This document shows positions 28,390-37,755 of a stretch of DNA of 64,000 bases, one piece after another. Below the pieces are notes generated by a model. It worked only from the letters and a program-made list of their open reading frames with translations. It did no database searches and had not been told where the DNA came from. Each line of letters starts with the position of its first letter. Within the stretch, counting starts at the first letter, position 1. Both the position numbers and the translations under genes were made by a program. The stretch lies in the NCBI GenBank assembly GCA_963817855.1, contig CAWFQA010000001.1, forward strand, positions 248,001-312,000, given 5' to 3'. This stretch comes from JAKAAZ01 sp963817855. Its GTDB lineage: Bacteria; Acidobacteriota; Terriglobia; Terriglobales; Acidobacteriaceae.

Positions 28390-31215
28390 ATGTCCATCCA
28401 TGATGATCCTCTAGACGAGAGAACGATCGAGAGGTTACGGCGCGAGGTAGACGAGCACCTCATCATTCCCCCCAGACCTCCGCATCGACGCCGATACCTG
28501 TTCAGCATTATCTGGTTTGTGGCAATCTCGGCGATCATCGTTCTGACGGTGATTGCCGGGCTGATCCAGAAGTGGCTCTGGATGCGGCAACTTCACTTCC
28601 TTGGCATCTTCTGGACGCTTCTCTCCGTGCAATGGGCAATGGTTGGCGTGGCATTTGTTTGCGCATTCGGCTTTCTATGGATCAATTTCCGCTTTGCCGC
28701 TAACACAATTCAAGCCATGCAGCGAAGCAACCAACTGGACCGGGTTGCGTTCGTTGATGCGCCGCCGAACCCGAGAAGAATCAACCTCGACCTAAGCGGC
28801 AGAATTCTGGCGCTTGCCATCGCGGCAGCGGCCGCCGTCGTTGCTCTGCTCTTCGCGCTGGGGGTGTCTGCTCAATGGGACACGTATCTGCGCTTCCGCT
28901 ACGGCGGGCATTTTGGATTGCTGGATCCTCTCTTCCGCATCGACGTGGGTTTTTATCTTTTCCGTCTTCCCTTTTACGAGCTGCTGCAGGGCAGCTTTCT
29001 CTTGCTGACATTGATTGCTCTCGCGCTGATCGTGCTCGTCTACAGCACGCTGGGACTGCTGCGATTCAGCCCCGGCGGCAAAGTCGTTGTCCGGAGGAAC
29101 ATCGGGCAGCATGTGTCCGCCCTTCTGTTTGTGCTGGCGGTTGTCCTGGGCTGGGGTTTTTATCTGGACCGCTACGATCTCGTCTACTCGACCCTGGGAG
29201 TCGTTTATGGGGCCGGCTATACGACCGCCCACGTGACCATGACCATGTTGTGGATCATGCTGGGCCTGTCGGCGGCGGCGGCAGTGCTTCTCGCCATCAA
29301 TTTCTTTCGTCCGCGTTTCAGAGCTGTCGTCTATGGCGCGGTTGTCTATGTGGTGGTGTATGTTGCGGGGATGATCGCGCTGCCGCAGCTGTTCCAGAAG
29401 TTTGTGGTGCAGCCCAGCGAATTCAGCCTGGAACTGCCTTACCTGAAAAGCTACATTGGTTTCACCCGCAAGGCGTATGGCCTGGATGCCATTCAGGAAA
29501 CTTCTTACCCGGCGCTCCCCGATCTCACTCCCAATGTGATTGCGCGGAACCAGGACACCATCCAGAACATTCGCCTCTGGGACCCGCGGCCGCTGCTGCA
29601 GACCTATCAGCAGACCCAGGCAATCCGGCTGTATTACCAGTTCTATAACGTCGATGTTGGCCGCTACCATTTAGCCGATGGGTATCACCAGGTGATGCTT
29701 TCGACGCGCGAGTTGTCTCCCAAACTGCCGGAGGAGGCGCAAACCTGGGTGAATCAGAATCTGCAGTTCACTCATGGCTACGGTCTGGTCATGAGCTTCG
29801 CCTCTCAGACGGTCGGCGGAGGGTTCCCGAAATATCTTTTGCAGAATATTCCGCCTCAATCCGACTATGGCTTGAAGATCACCGAACCCGGTATCTACTA
29901 TGGTGAAGCCACACCGGGATATCGCATCGTCGATACCGGCATTAAGGAGTTCGACTATCCAAAGGGCAATCAGAATGTCTATACCAGTTACGCCGGAACC
30001 GGGGGCATTCCGCTGGATAGTGTTTGGAAACGGCTATTGTTCGCCTGGACGCAGGAAGATGCCAACATCCTGTTCACCTCGTATCTCCGGCCGCAGAGCA
30101 AAATCCAGATATGGAGAAATGTTCAGGAGCGAGTATCCAAAATCGCTCCATTCCTCACCCTCGATCGAGACCCGTATGCCGTCGTCAGCGACGGCAAACT
30201 GTATTGGATTCAGGATGCCTACACAACGTCGGATCGATTTCCCTATTCCGCTGCCTATTCTGGAGACGCTGGGTCGGACCTGAACTATATCCGTAACTCG
30301 GTCAAGATCGTCGTGGACATGTACGACGGCACCGTTTCTTTTTACATGATGGATCCCAAAGATCCCGTCCTGGCAGTCTATCGGCGCGCCTTCCCCGGAG
30401 TGTTCAAAGATCTCAGCCAGATGTCCCAAGATTTGAAAAGCCATCTCCGCTATCCCGAGGATCTGTTCACCATCCAGACCCATGAGTACAAGACCTTCCA
30501 CATGACGGACCCGCAGGTCTTCTACAACCGCGAGGATCTGTGGGATTCTCCGCAGGAAGAGTACAACGGCAATGTGCTTGCGATGGACCCGTATTACATC
30601 CTGATGAAGCTTCCCGGAAGCAGCACTCTGGAGTATCTGCTGATGACTCCCTTCACCCCGCAGAACCGAGACAACATGATCGCATGGGTGGCGGCGCGAT
30701 GCGATTTTCCGGAATACGGCAAGATGATTTTTTACGAGCTTCCCAAAGAGAAGTTGATTTACGGCCCCAACCAGATTGAGGCCATGATCGACCAAAACAC
30801 AACCATTTCGCAGCAGTTGACACTCTGGGATCAGAAAGGATCCCAAGTCATTCGCGGCAAGCTGGTCGTCATCCCCATCGAAAACTCCTTCTTGTACGTA
30901 GTGCCTGTGTACCTGAAAGCGGCGGGCACAAATTTCCCGCAGCTCAAGCGCATTATCGCGATCACTGCGGACCGCGTCGTCATGGAGCCGACGCTCGATG
31001 AGGCCATCTCTGACCTGTTTGGAGCGCAGCAACCGCAAAACGCCGTGGGAGGGTCCTCCGTCAGCGCCCCGCCGCAGCTGAAGGCGCAGCCAGAGTTGGA
31101 TGAGGCGCGAAAGCAATTGACGGCGGCGCAGAAGGCCATGCAACAGGGAAATTGGGCGGATTTCGGCAGGGCGATGCAATCCCTCTCTCGCGCATTGGGT
31201 ACCGCCAAGCGGTAA
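28390..31215 (+). CDS. UPF0182 family membrane protein
   Basis: A 941-aa protein. The N-terminal third has about seven membrane helices (starting near residues 38, 68, 135, 200, 245, 280 and 315), followed by a large soluble domain rich in Tyr and Asp. Features typical of UPF0182 are present: TYQQTQAIRLYYQFYNVDVGRY, the conserved DVDRY-like and TRELS segments, PYAVVSDGKLYWIQDAYTTSDRFPYS, and VRYPEDLF-like HLRYPEDLFTIQT. The C-terminus is a linker with LDEARKQLTAAQKAMQQGNWADFG, a helical tail common in this family. Function is unknown; it is found widely in Actinobacteria and Acidobacteriota. Confidence 0.92.
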   Translation: MSIHDDPLDERTIERLRREVDEHLIIPPRPPHRRRYLFSIIWFVAISAIIVLTVIAGLIQKWLWMRQLHFLGIFWTLLSVQWAMVGVAFVCAFGFLWINFRFAANTIQAMQRSNQLDRVAFVDAPPNPRRINLDLSGRILALAIAAAAAVVALLFALGVSAQWDTYLRFRYGGHFGLLDPLFRIDVGFYLFRLPFYELLQGSFLLLTLIALALIVLVYSTLGLLRFSPGGKVVVRRNIGQHVSALLFVLAVVLGWGFYLDRYDLVYSTLGVVYGAGYTTAHVTMTMLWIMLGLSAAAAVLLAINFFRPRFRAVVYGAVVYVVVYVAGMIALPQLFQKFVVQPSEFSLELPYLKSYIGFTRKAYGLDAIQETSYPALPDLTPNVIARNQDTIQNIRLWDPRPLLQTYQQTQAIRLYYQFYNVDVGRYHLADGYHQVMLSTRELSPKLPEEAQTWVNQNLQFTHGYGLVMSFASQTVGGGFPKYLLQNIPPQSDYGLKITEPGIYYGEATPGYRIVDTGIKEFDYPKGNQNVYTSYAGTGGIPLDSVWKRLLFAWTQEDANILFTSYLRPQSKIQIWRNVQERVSKIAPFLTLDRDPYAVVSDGKLYWIQDAYTTSDRFPYSAAYSGDAGSDLNYIRNSVKIVVDMYDGTVSFYMMDPKDPVLAVYRRAFPGVFKDLSQMSQDLKSHLRYPEDLFTIQTHEYKTFHMTDPQVFYNREDLWDSPQEEYNGNVLAMDPYYILMKLPGSSTLEYLLMTPFTPQNRDNMIAWVAARCDFPEYGKMIFYELPKEKLIYGPNQIEAMIDQNTTISQQLTLWDQKGSQVIRGKLVVIPIENSFLYVVPVYLKAAGTNFPQLKRIIAITADRVVMEPTLDEAISDLFGAQQPQNAVGGSSVSAPPQLKAQPELDEARKQLTAAQKAMQQGNWADFGRAMQSLSRALGTAKR

Positions 31216-31246
31216 GTCTCGCGGCTGCCGAATATTCCAGACCCAC

Positions 31247-32638
31247 ATGGATCATGCCATGATATTCAGGGATCGAGTGGACGCGGGACATCACTTAGCA
31301 AAACGACTCAGCAGTTATACGAACCTTGGCGATGTAATCGTATTGGGAATTCCTCGCGGCGGGGTGACGGTCGCATACGAAGTTGCTCGAGCCTTGAATG
31401 CCCCCTTGGACATACTTCTTTCCAGAAAGCTAGGTGTTCCGGGACAAGAGGAACTCGCATTTGGCGCGATTGCTGCCGGCGATGGGCGATATCTCGATCC
31501 GCGAGTGATTCAGGCTACGGACATTTCCGAACAGGAAATTGCACGCGTTACTGAAGAGGTAACGAAGACGCTGCAAGAACGCGCTCTGTTGTATCGGGGC
31601 AACCGTCCTCCGCTCCAGGTGAAAGGAAAGACGGTCATTCTGGTGGATGACGGGATCGCTACGGGAGCCAGTGTTTACGCCGCTATCCAGGCGCTGCGGC
31701 AAATGAAGCCGGCCATTGTTGTGTTGGCTGTTCCGGTGGGGCCTGCCGCAACTTGCGAATGGCTCAAGAACGAGGTAGATGAGTTGATTTGCGTGTACGC
31801 GCCAGAACGGTTTTACGCAGTCGGTCAATTCTACGAGGTGTTTTCTCAAGTTGAGGATGAGGAAGTTCAGGATCTGTTAGAGCTCGCCGGGAGATTGGCC
31901 GCGCCAAAAAGCTCGACGACTGAATCCGTTTCGTCTGGAAACCAGGAGGAAGTCTCGATTGATCTGGAGGATGTGCAGCTTAAGGGAATCTTGAACATTC
32001 CTGACGATCCAAAGGGAATTGTATTGTTCGTTCATGGCAGCGGGAGCAGTCGCCACAGCTCGCGCAATCTCTACGTGGCTCGAGCGCTGCAGGCGCATGG
32101 AATTGCGACGCTGCTGTTCGACCTGCTGACGAATGAAGAGGAGTTGTATGACCGGGCAAACGCCAAACTCCGCTTCGATATCGAGCTATTGACGAATCGC
32201 CTGGTCGGCGTAACGCAGTGGATCACGCGACATCCAATCGCTCAAAAGCTAGCTATTGGCTATTTTGGTGCAAGTACCGGGGCCGCCGCTGCCCTCGTCG
32301 CCGCCGGGCGATTGCCCAGTCTGATTGCCGCTGTCGTCTCTCGTGGAGGCAGGCCCGATCTTGCGGGCAACGCCCTCAACCTGGTGGGTGCTCCTGTGCT
32401 TCTGATTGTGGGGGGAAAGGATGAGATGGTGGTTGGATTAAACCGGCAGGCCTTCCGTGAGCTGACCGTTCCGGACAAGCAACTCATCATTGTCCCCGGA
32501 GCAACTCATCTTTTTGAGGAAGCTGGCGCATTGGAGAAGGTGGCTCAACTTGCCGCGGACTGGTTTTCGCGGGCCTTTTTAGCTCGTCAATCAGGTAAGG
32601 AACCCAGCCGCAGCTATGGTTCACCGGAAGCTCGGTGA
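31247..32638 (+). CDS. Phosphoribosyltransferase fused to alpha/beta-hydrolase
   Basis: A 463-aa two-domain protein. Residues 1-215 are a type I phosphoribosyltransferase with GIPRGGV (34-40) and the PRPP loop VDDGIATG (133-140). Residues 235-450 are a dienelactone-hydrolase-like domain with FVHGSGSS (261-268), nucleophile elbow GASTG (Ser343), a candidate acid in GGKDEM and His in PGATHLFEE. Fused PRTase-hydrolases are known in many bacteria, sometimes near stress genes, but the coupled reaction is not established. It starts 31 bp after UPF0182 and its 3' end overlaps the convergent GntR gene by 25 bp. An alternative start is the ATG at 31259. Confidence 0.88.
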   Translation: MDHAMIFRDRVDAGHHLAKRLSSYTNLGDVIVLGIPRGGVTVAYEVARALNAPLDILLSRKLGVPGQEELAFGAIAAGDGRYLDPRVIQATDISEQEIARVTEEVTKTLQERALLYRGNRPPLQVKGKTVILVDDGIATGASVYAAIQALRQMKPAIVVLAVPVGPAATCEWLKNEVDELICVYAPERFYAVGQFYEVFSQVEDEEVQDLLELAGRLAAPKSSTTESVSSGNQEEVSIDLEDVQLKGILNIPDDPKGIVLFVHGSGSSRHSSRNLYVARALQAHGIATLLFDLLTNEEELYDRANAKLRFDIELLTNRLVGVTQWITRHPIAQKLAIGYFGASTGAAAALVAAGRLPSLIAAVVSRGGRPDLAGNALNLVGAPVLLIVGGKDEMVVGLNRQAFRELTVPDKQLIIVPGATHLFEEAGALEKVAQLAADWFSRAFLARQSGKEPSRSYGSPEAR

Positions 32639-33429
32639 TCGCGAGAAGTCGGTCGCAGTCCAAGCCACTCGCGATTATGGCGCGTCAGCCGATTCACAAT
32701 TTTGTAGCGATCTCCTCGATACGTCGATTGCACGTGCTCGACGGGCTGACCGTCTTGCAGATAGGAGATTCTGGTAAATAAGAAGACGGGACTGCCCTCG
32801 GCAATTCGCAGCAGCCGGGCGACTTCCGCATTCGCCAAGGCCGCCTCCGCAACTTCATCCGCAACAAACATGTTGATGCCATACCGTTCCGAGAGGAACT
32901 CATACAGCGAGTGTCGAGGATCGAAGTTTTCCAGCAGATCCGGGCATGCGCGCAGAGGCAGTGAACTGGTTTCTATGCCCATGGGTACGTTGTTCGCGAG
33001 TCGAATACGCTTCAGATGGATGATCTTTTCGCCGACTCGAAGTCGAAGGGCCTGGACCACTTCCGCGCTGGGTTGCTGTATCTCAAACGCAAGCACCTTG
33101 GATCGCGGCACCGTTCCGCGGGCCTTCATGTCTTCACTGAACGACAGCACCTGGCGGAAGTCCTTCTCCAGTTTGATTCCTGAAACGAAAGTACCTTTCC
33201 CTTGCCGGCTGTAAACGACGCCAAGCTCGCAAAGCGACTTGATCGCCTGGCGAACAGTCATCTGGCTCACTCCCAGGGTCGCGGCAATTTCCTGCGCGGA
33301 AGGGATGGACTCACCCGGCTTCAGCGCTCCGGATCGGATTTGGTCCAGCAGACGCTCCTGAATTTGACGATAGAGGGGGATAAAGCTGCCATGGGTAAGC
33401 TGAGGTAGGGAGGACATTATTCTATTCAT
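32614..33429 (-). CDS. GntR-family regulator, HutC subfamily (UTRA domain)
   Basis: A 271-aa regulator. The N-terminal winged helix (about residues 15-85) has PLYRQIQERLLDQIRSGALKPGE, the recognition segment TLGVSQMTVRQAIKSL, and the wing YSRQGKGTFV. The C-terminal UTRA domain (about 100-245) has IHLKRIRLANNVPMGIETSSLP and FTRISYLQDGQPVEHVQSTYRGDRY. HutC-type members sense phosphosugars or amino acids, for example NagR with GlcN-6-P or GlcNAc-6-P. The position next to PIG-L-like, SIS, ROK and GH42-like genes supports a sugar or amino-sugar ligand. A second start is the ATG at 33417. Its own upstream region carries a candidate operator (33427-33444), fitting autoregulation. Confidence 0.9.
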   Translation of the reverse strand: MNRIMSSLPQLTHGSFIPLYRQIQERLLDQIRSGALKPGESIPSAQEIAATLGVSQMTVRQAIKSLCELGVVYSRQGKGTFVSGIKLEKDFRQVLSFSEDMKARGTVPRSKVLAFEIQQPSAEVVQALRLRVGEKIIHLKRIRLANNVPMGIETSSLPLRACPDLLENFDPRHSLYEFLSERYGINMFVADEVAEAALANAEVARLLRIAEGSPVFLFTRISYLQDGQPVEHVQSTYRGDRYKIVNRLTRHNREWLGLRPTSRDHRASGEP

Positions 33430-33444
33430 CTAGCTGACTATCTA
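33427..33444. promoter_or_regulatory. Candidate GntR operator, site 1
   Basis: CATCTAGCTGACTATCTA overlaps the start of the GntR gene (first codons or leader). It shares the pattern CATCTAGnnGACTAnnTA with 34546-34563, which lies before the SIS gene. Two sites in front of the regulator and of its presumed target operon fit autoregulation and pathway control. Confidence 0.4.
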
Positions 33445-33543
33445 TCTAAGCAAAGTGCCGAGAGCCTGTCAAAGACTTACGCGGTTCTGCATGCCCCGTG
33501 TCATGGCTGTGGGCGCGAATTGGTTCGCAGGGGGGAGGCGGCT

Positions 33544-34368
33544 TTAGAGTGAGCGAACATGCCGCACACGCTGCTCCGGCGACGACATCATCGCAACCGC
33601 TTTTTTAAAGTTGGAAACGCAACCGCGCACCACCGCCAGGCTGCTGTAGTAATCGTTGTAGCGGAAGCCCGTTTCGCCGCGCCACATGGGAAAGATCGCG
33701 CAGGCGTCCATCCAACGTTCGAACACGGGAGTGATGTCCAAATACGTGTCTGGAACGAAGCCGGTGGCGTCTTCCCAGTTGTCATCGAAATACAGCTTCG
33801 CGACAGAGTGGGCGGGCAGCTTCCGAGCGATGGCGGGAAGTGCGGCATAGAAAATTGCGTCTTGGACGATGTCGTAACAGGCCTGATGATCCTTGTGCCA
33901 GCTTCCTCGCCAGTGGGTCACGATGACATCCGGCTTGTACTGGCGAATAAAATCGCAAACGGCAAATTTCGCCTCGTCGTTGACCGGGATTGCTCCATCG
34001 GGATACGCGAGAAACAGGGCCTCTGCGCCGATCGAGGCCGCAGCTTTCCGAGCCGCCTCACGCTGCGCCTCTCCATATTGTTTGGGTGCAATCGTCGCAG
34101 ACCCGTTCTCGCCGGATGAGAGACTCAGCAATGAGCCTTTCCCTCCCTGATGGGTCGCGAGTGCTACAGGCGCGCCCATGGCGAAAAATGCGTCTCCCGG
34201 ATGCGCGGCAATGGCCATGACGTTGGAGAGCTTAGCTTCGCCACCGGAAGTCTCGTTCGCTGGACGCCCCGGCATAACCGCAGCCTGCAGTGGGTTGGAG
34301 CCAATGGAAAGCGCAGCCATGCTGGCCCCGGCCTCTTTCAGAAAATTCCTCCGCGTGGAGCCTGTCAT
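33544..34368 (-). CDS. PIG-L/LmbE-like deacetylase, twin-arginine exported, altered active site
   Basis: A 274-aa protein with a Tat-type signal (STRRNFLKEAGASMAALSIG). The PIG-L fold is shown by MAIAAHPGDAFF (54-62), SLSSGENG, VIVTHWRGSWHKDHQAC and the late YSSLAVVRG. In zinc-dependent members such as MshB and LmbE the first motif is AHPDDE. Here it is AHPGDA: the metal-ligand His56 and Asp59 remain, but the position of the general-base Asp is Gly58. The enzyme may therefore use a different base or be a binding protein. Its placement between GntR and the SIS operon suggests action on an N-acetylated sugar. The ATG at 34368 precedes a normal signal. Confidence 0.8.
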   Translation of the reverse strand: MTGSTRRNFLKEAGASMAALSIGSNPLQAAVMPGRPANETSGGEAKLSNVMAIAAHPGDAFFAMGAPVALATHQGGKGSLLSLSSGENGSATIAPKQYGEAQREAARKAAASIGAEALFLAYPDGAIPVNDEAKFAVCDFIRQYKPDVIVTHWRGSWHKDHQACYDIVQDAIFYAALPAIARKLPAHSVAKLYFDDNWEDATGFVPDTYLDITPVFERWMDACAIFPMWRGETGFRYNDYYSSLAVVRGCVSNFKKAVAMMSSPEQRVRHVRSL

Positions 34369-34545
34369 GCCTCAGCTTCCTCCTTATTTTCCGGTGCGAA
34401 CCGGCGGTGGATTGCAACTGTGTCTGTAGATCAGACGTGCGTCTCGGGCATCCAGCAACACAAACCGCGCTCGTTTCAGGAATATAACCCTGACTGTAAA
34501 TGTTCGGCGATGCCATACCTGCTGAAATTAGTGGTCGGAGCAAGT

Positions 34546-34603
34546 CATCTAGAAGACTAGTAGACGAGAATTATATTTCAGTGATACAAATTGTTTCAAA
34601 CAA
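34546..34603. promoter_or_regulatory. Operator-like region upstream of the SIS operon
   Basis: CATCTAGAAGACTAGTAGAC at 34546-34565 matches the site at the GntR gene in the pattern CATCTAGnnGACTAnnTA. About 25 bp downstream is TTGTTTCAAACAA (34591-34603), a palindrome with perfect 6-bp arms. Both lie within 95 bp of the SIS start at 34638. Confidence 0.45.
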
Positions 34604-34637
34604 TATTGATCCATTCTTTGTTGGAGGGAAAATATAT

Positions 34638-35387
34638 ATGTCCGCGGAAACTTACCTGGTTCGTGCTGAAAAAACCATCGCTGCCATCCGGCAAACACAA
34701 ACAAAAAAAATCGAGGAAGCTGCGGCAGTTTTTGCCACCTCCATCCAGGCCGGCGGCAAGGTCTACTTGTTTGGAAGCGGACACTCCGTCATTCCCGTGC
34801 TGGATATTTTTCCCCGCTACGGCAGCTTCGTCGGGTTCCACCCAATCTACGATCCTCGCCTGATGTGGTTTAACGTCGTCGGACCCGGCGGTGCAAGAGA
34901 ACTGCTCTGGCTGGAAAGAACGGAAGGCTATGCTTCGGTGGTGCTGCAGAGTTATCAGCTGGAGTCGCACGATTCCATCCTGATCTTCTCGCACGGCGGC
35001 CTGAACGCCGCACCGATCGAAATGGCGCTCGAGGCAAAGAAAAGCGGTCTGACGGTGGTCTCTGTCTCTTCTCACCAAAATCACAAACAGGCGAAGCCTA
35101 CCCATTCCAGCGGCAAAGACCTCGCCGATGCTTCCGACATCGCGATTGACAATTGCGTGCCCCCGGAAGACGCTTTAGTGGACGTGGAAGGGATCAAAGA
35201 AAAGTTCGCGGCCGGTTCTACCGTCGCCGCTGTTTCCATTGCCATGGCGATCGTGGCGGAAACAGGCGTGCGGCTGGTCCGTTCCGGAGCGAAGCCGCCC
35301 ACGTTTGTTTCCCCCAACGTCGGATTGCCGGCCGACCACAACCAAAACGTCTTCCGCGCCTACGAGCGCTTCGTGCGCGGCCGCTAA
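34638..35387 (+). CDS. SIS-domain phosphosugar protein (UPF0309-like)
   Basis: A 249-aa cytoplasmic protein starting at the ATG 34638, which has a TTGGAGGGA ribosome site; a longer frame from 34500 lacks such support. The SIS fold is shown by KVYLFGSGHSVIPVLDIFPRYG (phosphosugar-binding GSGHS), LESHDSILIFSHGGLNAAPIEMALEAKKSGLTVVSVSS and the C-terminal SIAMAIVAETGVRL. UPF0309-type proteins are often encoded with amino-sugar or phosphosugar genes and bind or isomerise sugar phosphates. It heads a plus-strand operon with GH42-like, ROK and MFS genes. The exact reaction is unknown. Confidence 0.85.
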   Translation: MSAETYLVRAEKTIAAIRQTQTKKIEEAAAVFATSIQAGGKVYLFGSGHSVIPVLDIFPRYGSFVGFHPIYDPRLMWFNVVGPGGARELLWLERTEGYASVVLQSYQLESHDSILIFSHGGLNAAPIEMALEAKKSGLTVVSVSSHQNHKQAKPTHSSGKDLADASDIAIDNCVPPEDALVDVEGIKEKFAAGSTVAAVSIAMAIVAETGVRLVRSGAKPPTFVSPNVGLPADHNQNVFRAYERFVRGR

Positions 35388-35441
35388 GGCGTCTGATCTT
35401 TGACGGAACCCATACCTCGACTGTCAATTCGTGGGGGCACA

Positions 35442-37755
35442 ATGAATCGCATTTTCGCCGGGGCTCTCGCGGTCTTTGTGATGGCCGGGGCCACGCTCGC
35501 GCAGTCCCACGCAGGAAGCGCAGCGGCTGCAACGGGCACGCACGCCTCTCCTGCCTCCACCGCATTTTTTCCCATGGCGGTCTGGTACAGCGGAGGCAAA
35601 GCGCGGGCTCCCATGCTGGGCCCCATGGATGCGAACTCAGTTCAGCAATGGGGACAGGACCTGGACCAGATCAAACGGATGGGTTTCAACACCGTGAAGA
35701 CCTGGATCGACTGGTCCACTGCGGAGCCTGCTCCGGACGTTTTCGATTTCAAGAATCTGAACCTGCTGATGAAGCTCGCACACCAGCGCGGTCTGCGCGT
35801 AATCGTACAAATTTATATGGACTCCGCGCCGGACTGGGTAGGCCAGCGCTTTCCCGACGCGCGTTTTGTTGATCGAAGCGGCGCGGTGATTACGTCTCAA
35901 TCCGCCCCTGGGTATTGCGTCGACGACAGGGCAGTGCGCGCGAAAATGGTGGACTTCTACCTGGCCCTTTCCAAGGACGCCAACCGGTTCCCCGCGCTCT
36001 ACGGATGGGATGTGTGGAGCGAGCCCCACATCATCAACTGGGCGGAAATTTCTTATCTGAAGGATCCGGAATTCTGCTATTGCCGCTATAGTCAAGAGCG
36101 ATTCCGTGAATGGCTGCAGGCCAAATATAAAACCCTCGATGCGTTGAACGCCGCGTGGTATCGGCGCTTTACCAGCTGGGACCAGGTGTCGCCGCCGCGA
36201 TTTTCCACCATCCTTTCCTACGCGGATTATCTGGATTGGCGCGCTTTCATCGATGACAAGCTAGCGGAAGATTTGCACACGCGCGTTGTCGCGATTCGCA
36301 GCGCCGATCCCAGTCATCCGATTACCAGCCATGCCGACGATCCCGGACTTTTCATTTCTCCCACCGATGGCTACGGGCAGCCGGACGATTGGAAGATGTC
36401 AAAGGCTGCGGATTTTTTCGGCACTTCGATCTACCCCAATATGGTGCACATGTGGCCGGACTGGATGCTGGCCTCCGGGCTGGACTTCATTCGATCCGCC
36501 GGCCACAGCTACAGCAAAGGTTTCTGGATTGGCGAATTGCAGGCTGGCCAGGGTGTCAGCGGCATGAGAATCGCCCAGCCGGTGACGGCGCAAAACGAGC
36601 AGTTCTGGCTGTGGCAGGTGCTCGCTCACGGCGCGCGGGAAGTTGCCGTGTATGCGTGGTATCCGATGAGCTCCGGATATGAATCAGGCGGCTACGGCCT
36701 AGTCAATCTCGATGGCTCGGTGACGGATCGAGCCAGGGCCGCGGGGGCAGTGGCGCGCGCTGTGGAACAGAACGCCGCAGAAATCAACCGGGCGCAACCG
36801 GCCGCAGCCCATGTTGCGATTTTGTACGACCGTCTTTCCTATATGGTGGGAGGCACTGAACCGAGCAACGTGGTCCTTGGCAACGCCGAACGAGATTCGC
36901 TCTACGGCGTCTATCGCGCCTTCTGGAAAGAACAGATTCCCGTCGATTTCCTGAACGCCCCTACGCTCACGCTCGCAGACCTGCGCCCGTATAAAATTGT
37001 CTTCCTGCCGTATCCCGTGATGCTGTCGAAACAGGTCGCCGATGCCGTAAAGGAATACGTCGCTCAGGGAGGTACTGCTGTCGCCGAAGCGCGTCTGGCC
37101 TGGAACGACGCGCGCGGATACGCAAGTCCAGTCATTCCCGGCTTCGGTCTGGACCAAGTATTTGGCGCGCGCGAGACATCCATCCATCCCGAGGCCGAGC
37201 CGCGTCTGATTCTTGAGTCTTCGGCAGCATTGCCCGGCCTGAAGGCCGCCGACGCCATCGACGGTGCTGCGTTTCAAGAAGACCTGCAGCCGCTCGCAAC
37301 CGCTTCCGTGCTGGCAAAATTTTCCGACGGCCAACCCGCCATTGTGGAGAATTCCTTCGGCCGAGGCAAGGCCATCCTCGTCGGCTCCTTCGTCGGCCTG
37401 GCGTATCAGCAGAAGCAGGGCGTCGTGACCGGCAAATTTCTCGTGTCGCTGGCCAATGCTGCCGGTGTCACGCCACAAGTTCGCGTCTCCGGTCCGGGAA
37501 CATCGAAGCTGGAAGTTCGCCGGCTCATCAGCGAGAACGAACAATTCATTTTCGTTTTCAACCATGCCACCAATCACTGCCAACGCCACCATTTTTTTGC
37601 GGCTGTCATGGCAGGTACAGAACGCGCGCGATCTTGTCAGCGGTGAAAAACTGACTTCGTCTGAAGTCCAGTCGTCGGCGAATAGCGAAGATACGGTGCT
37701 GCAAAAAGACCTCGCGCCCAAGGCGATCTGGGTCGTTCGGCTGGACAGAAAATGA
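35442..37755 (+). CDS. Exported GH42-like beta-glycosidase, frameshifted near the 3' end
   Basis: From the ATG at 35442 (signal peptide MNRIFAGALAVFVMAGATLAQ) the protein is a GH42-type enzyme: TIM barrel with the acid/base Glu194 in VWSEPH and nucleophile Glu365 in GELQAGQG, then a trimerisation-like domain (PYKIVFLPYPVMLSKQVADAV) and a C-terminal beta domain. The annotated frame ends at 37646 in out-of-phase sequence after FVFNHATNH. Another frame continues ANATIFLRLSWQVQNARDL...WVVRLDRK to a stop at 37753-37755, so one base is missing or extra near 37575. That corrected stop overlaps the next start as ATGA, which supports it. GH42 enzymes usually cleave beta-galactosides. Confidence 0.82.

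Noticed and set aside
30034..31248. Minus-strand frame of 404 codons
   Set aside because: Antisense to UPF0182, rich in Arg and His, no motifs.
34500..34637. Longer N-terminus for the SIS protein
   Set aside because: The ATG at 34638 has a strong ribosome site and matches the family's usual length; the upstream stretch holds operator-like sequences.
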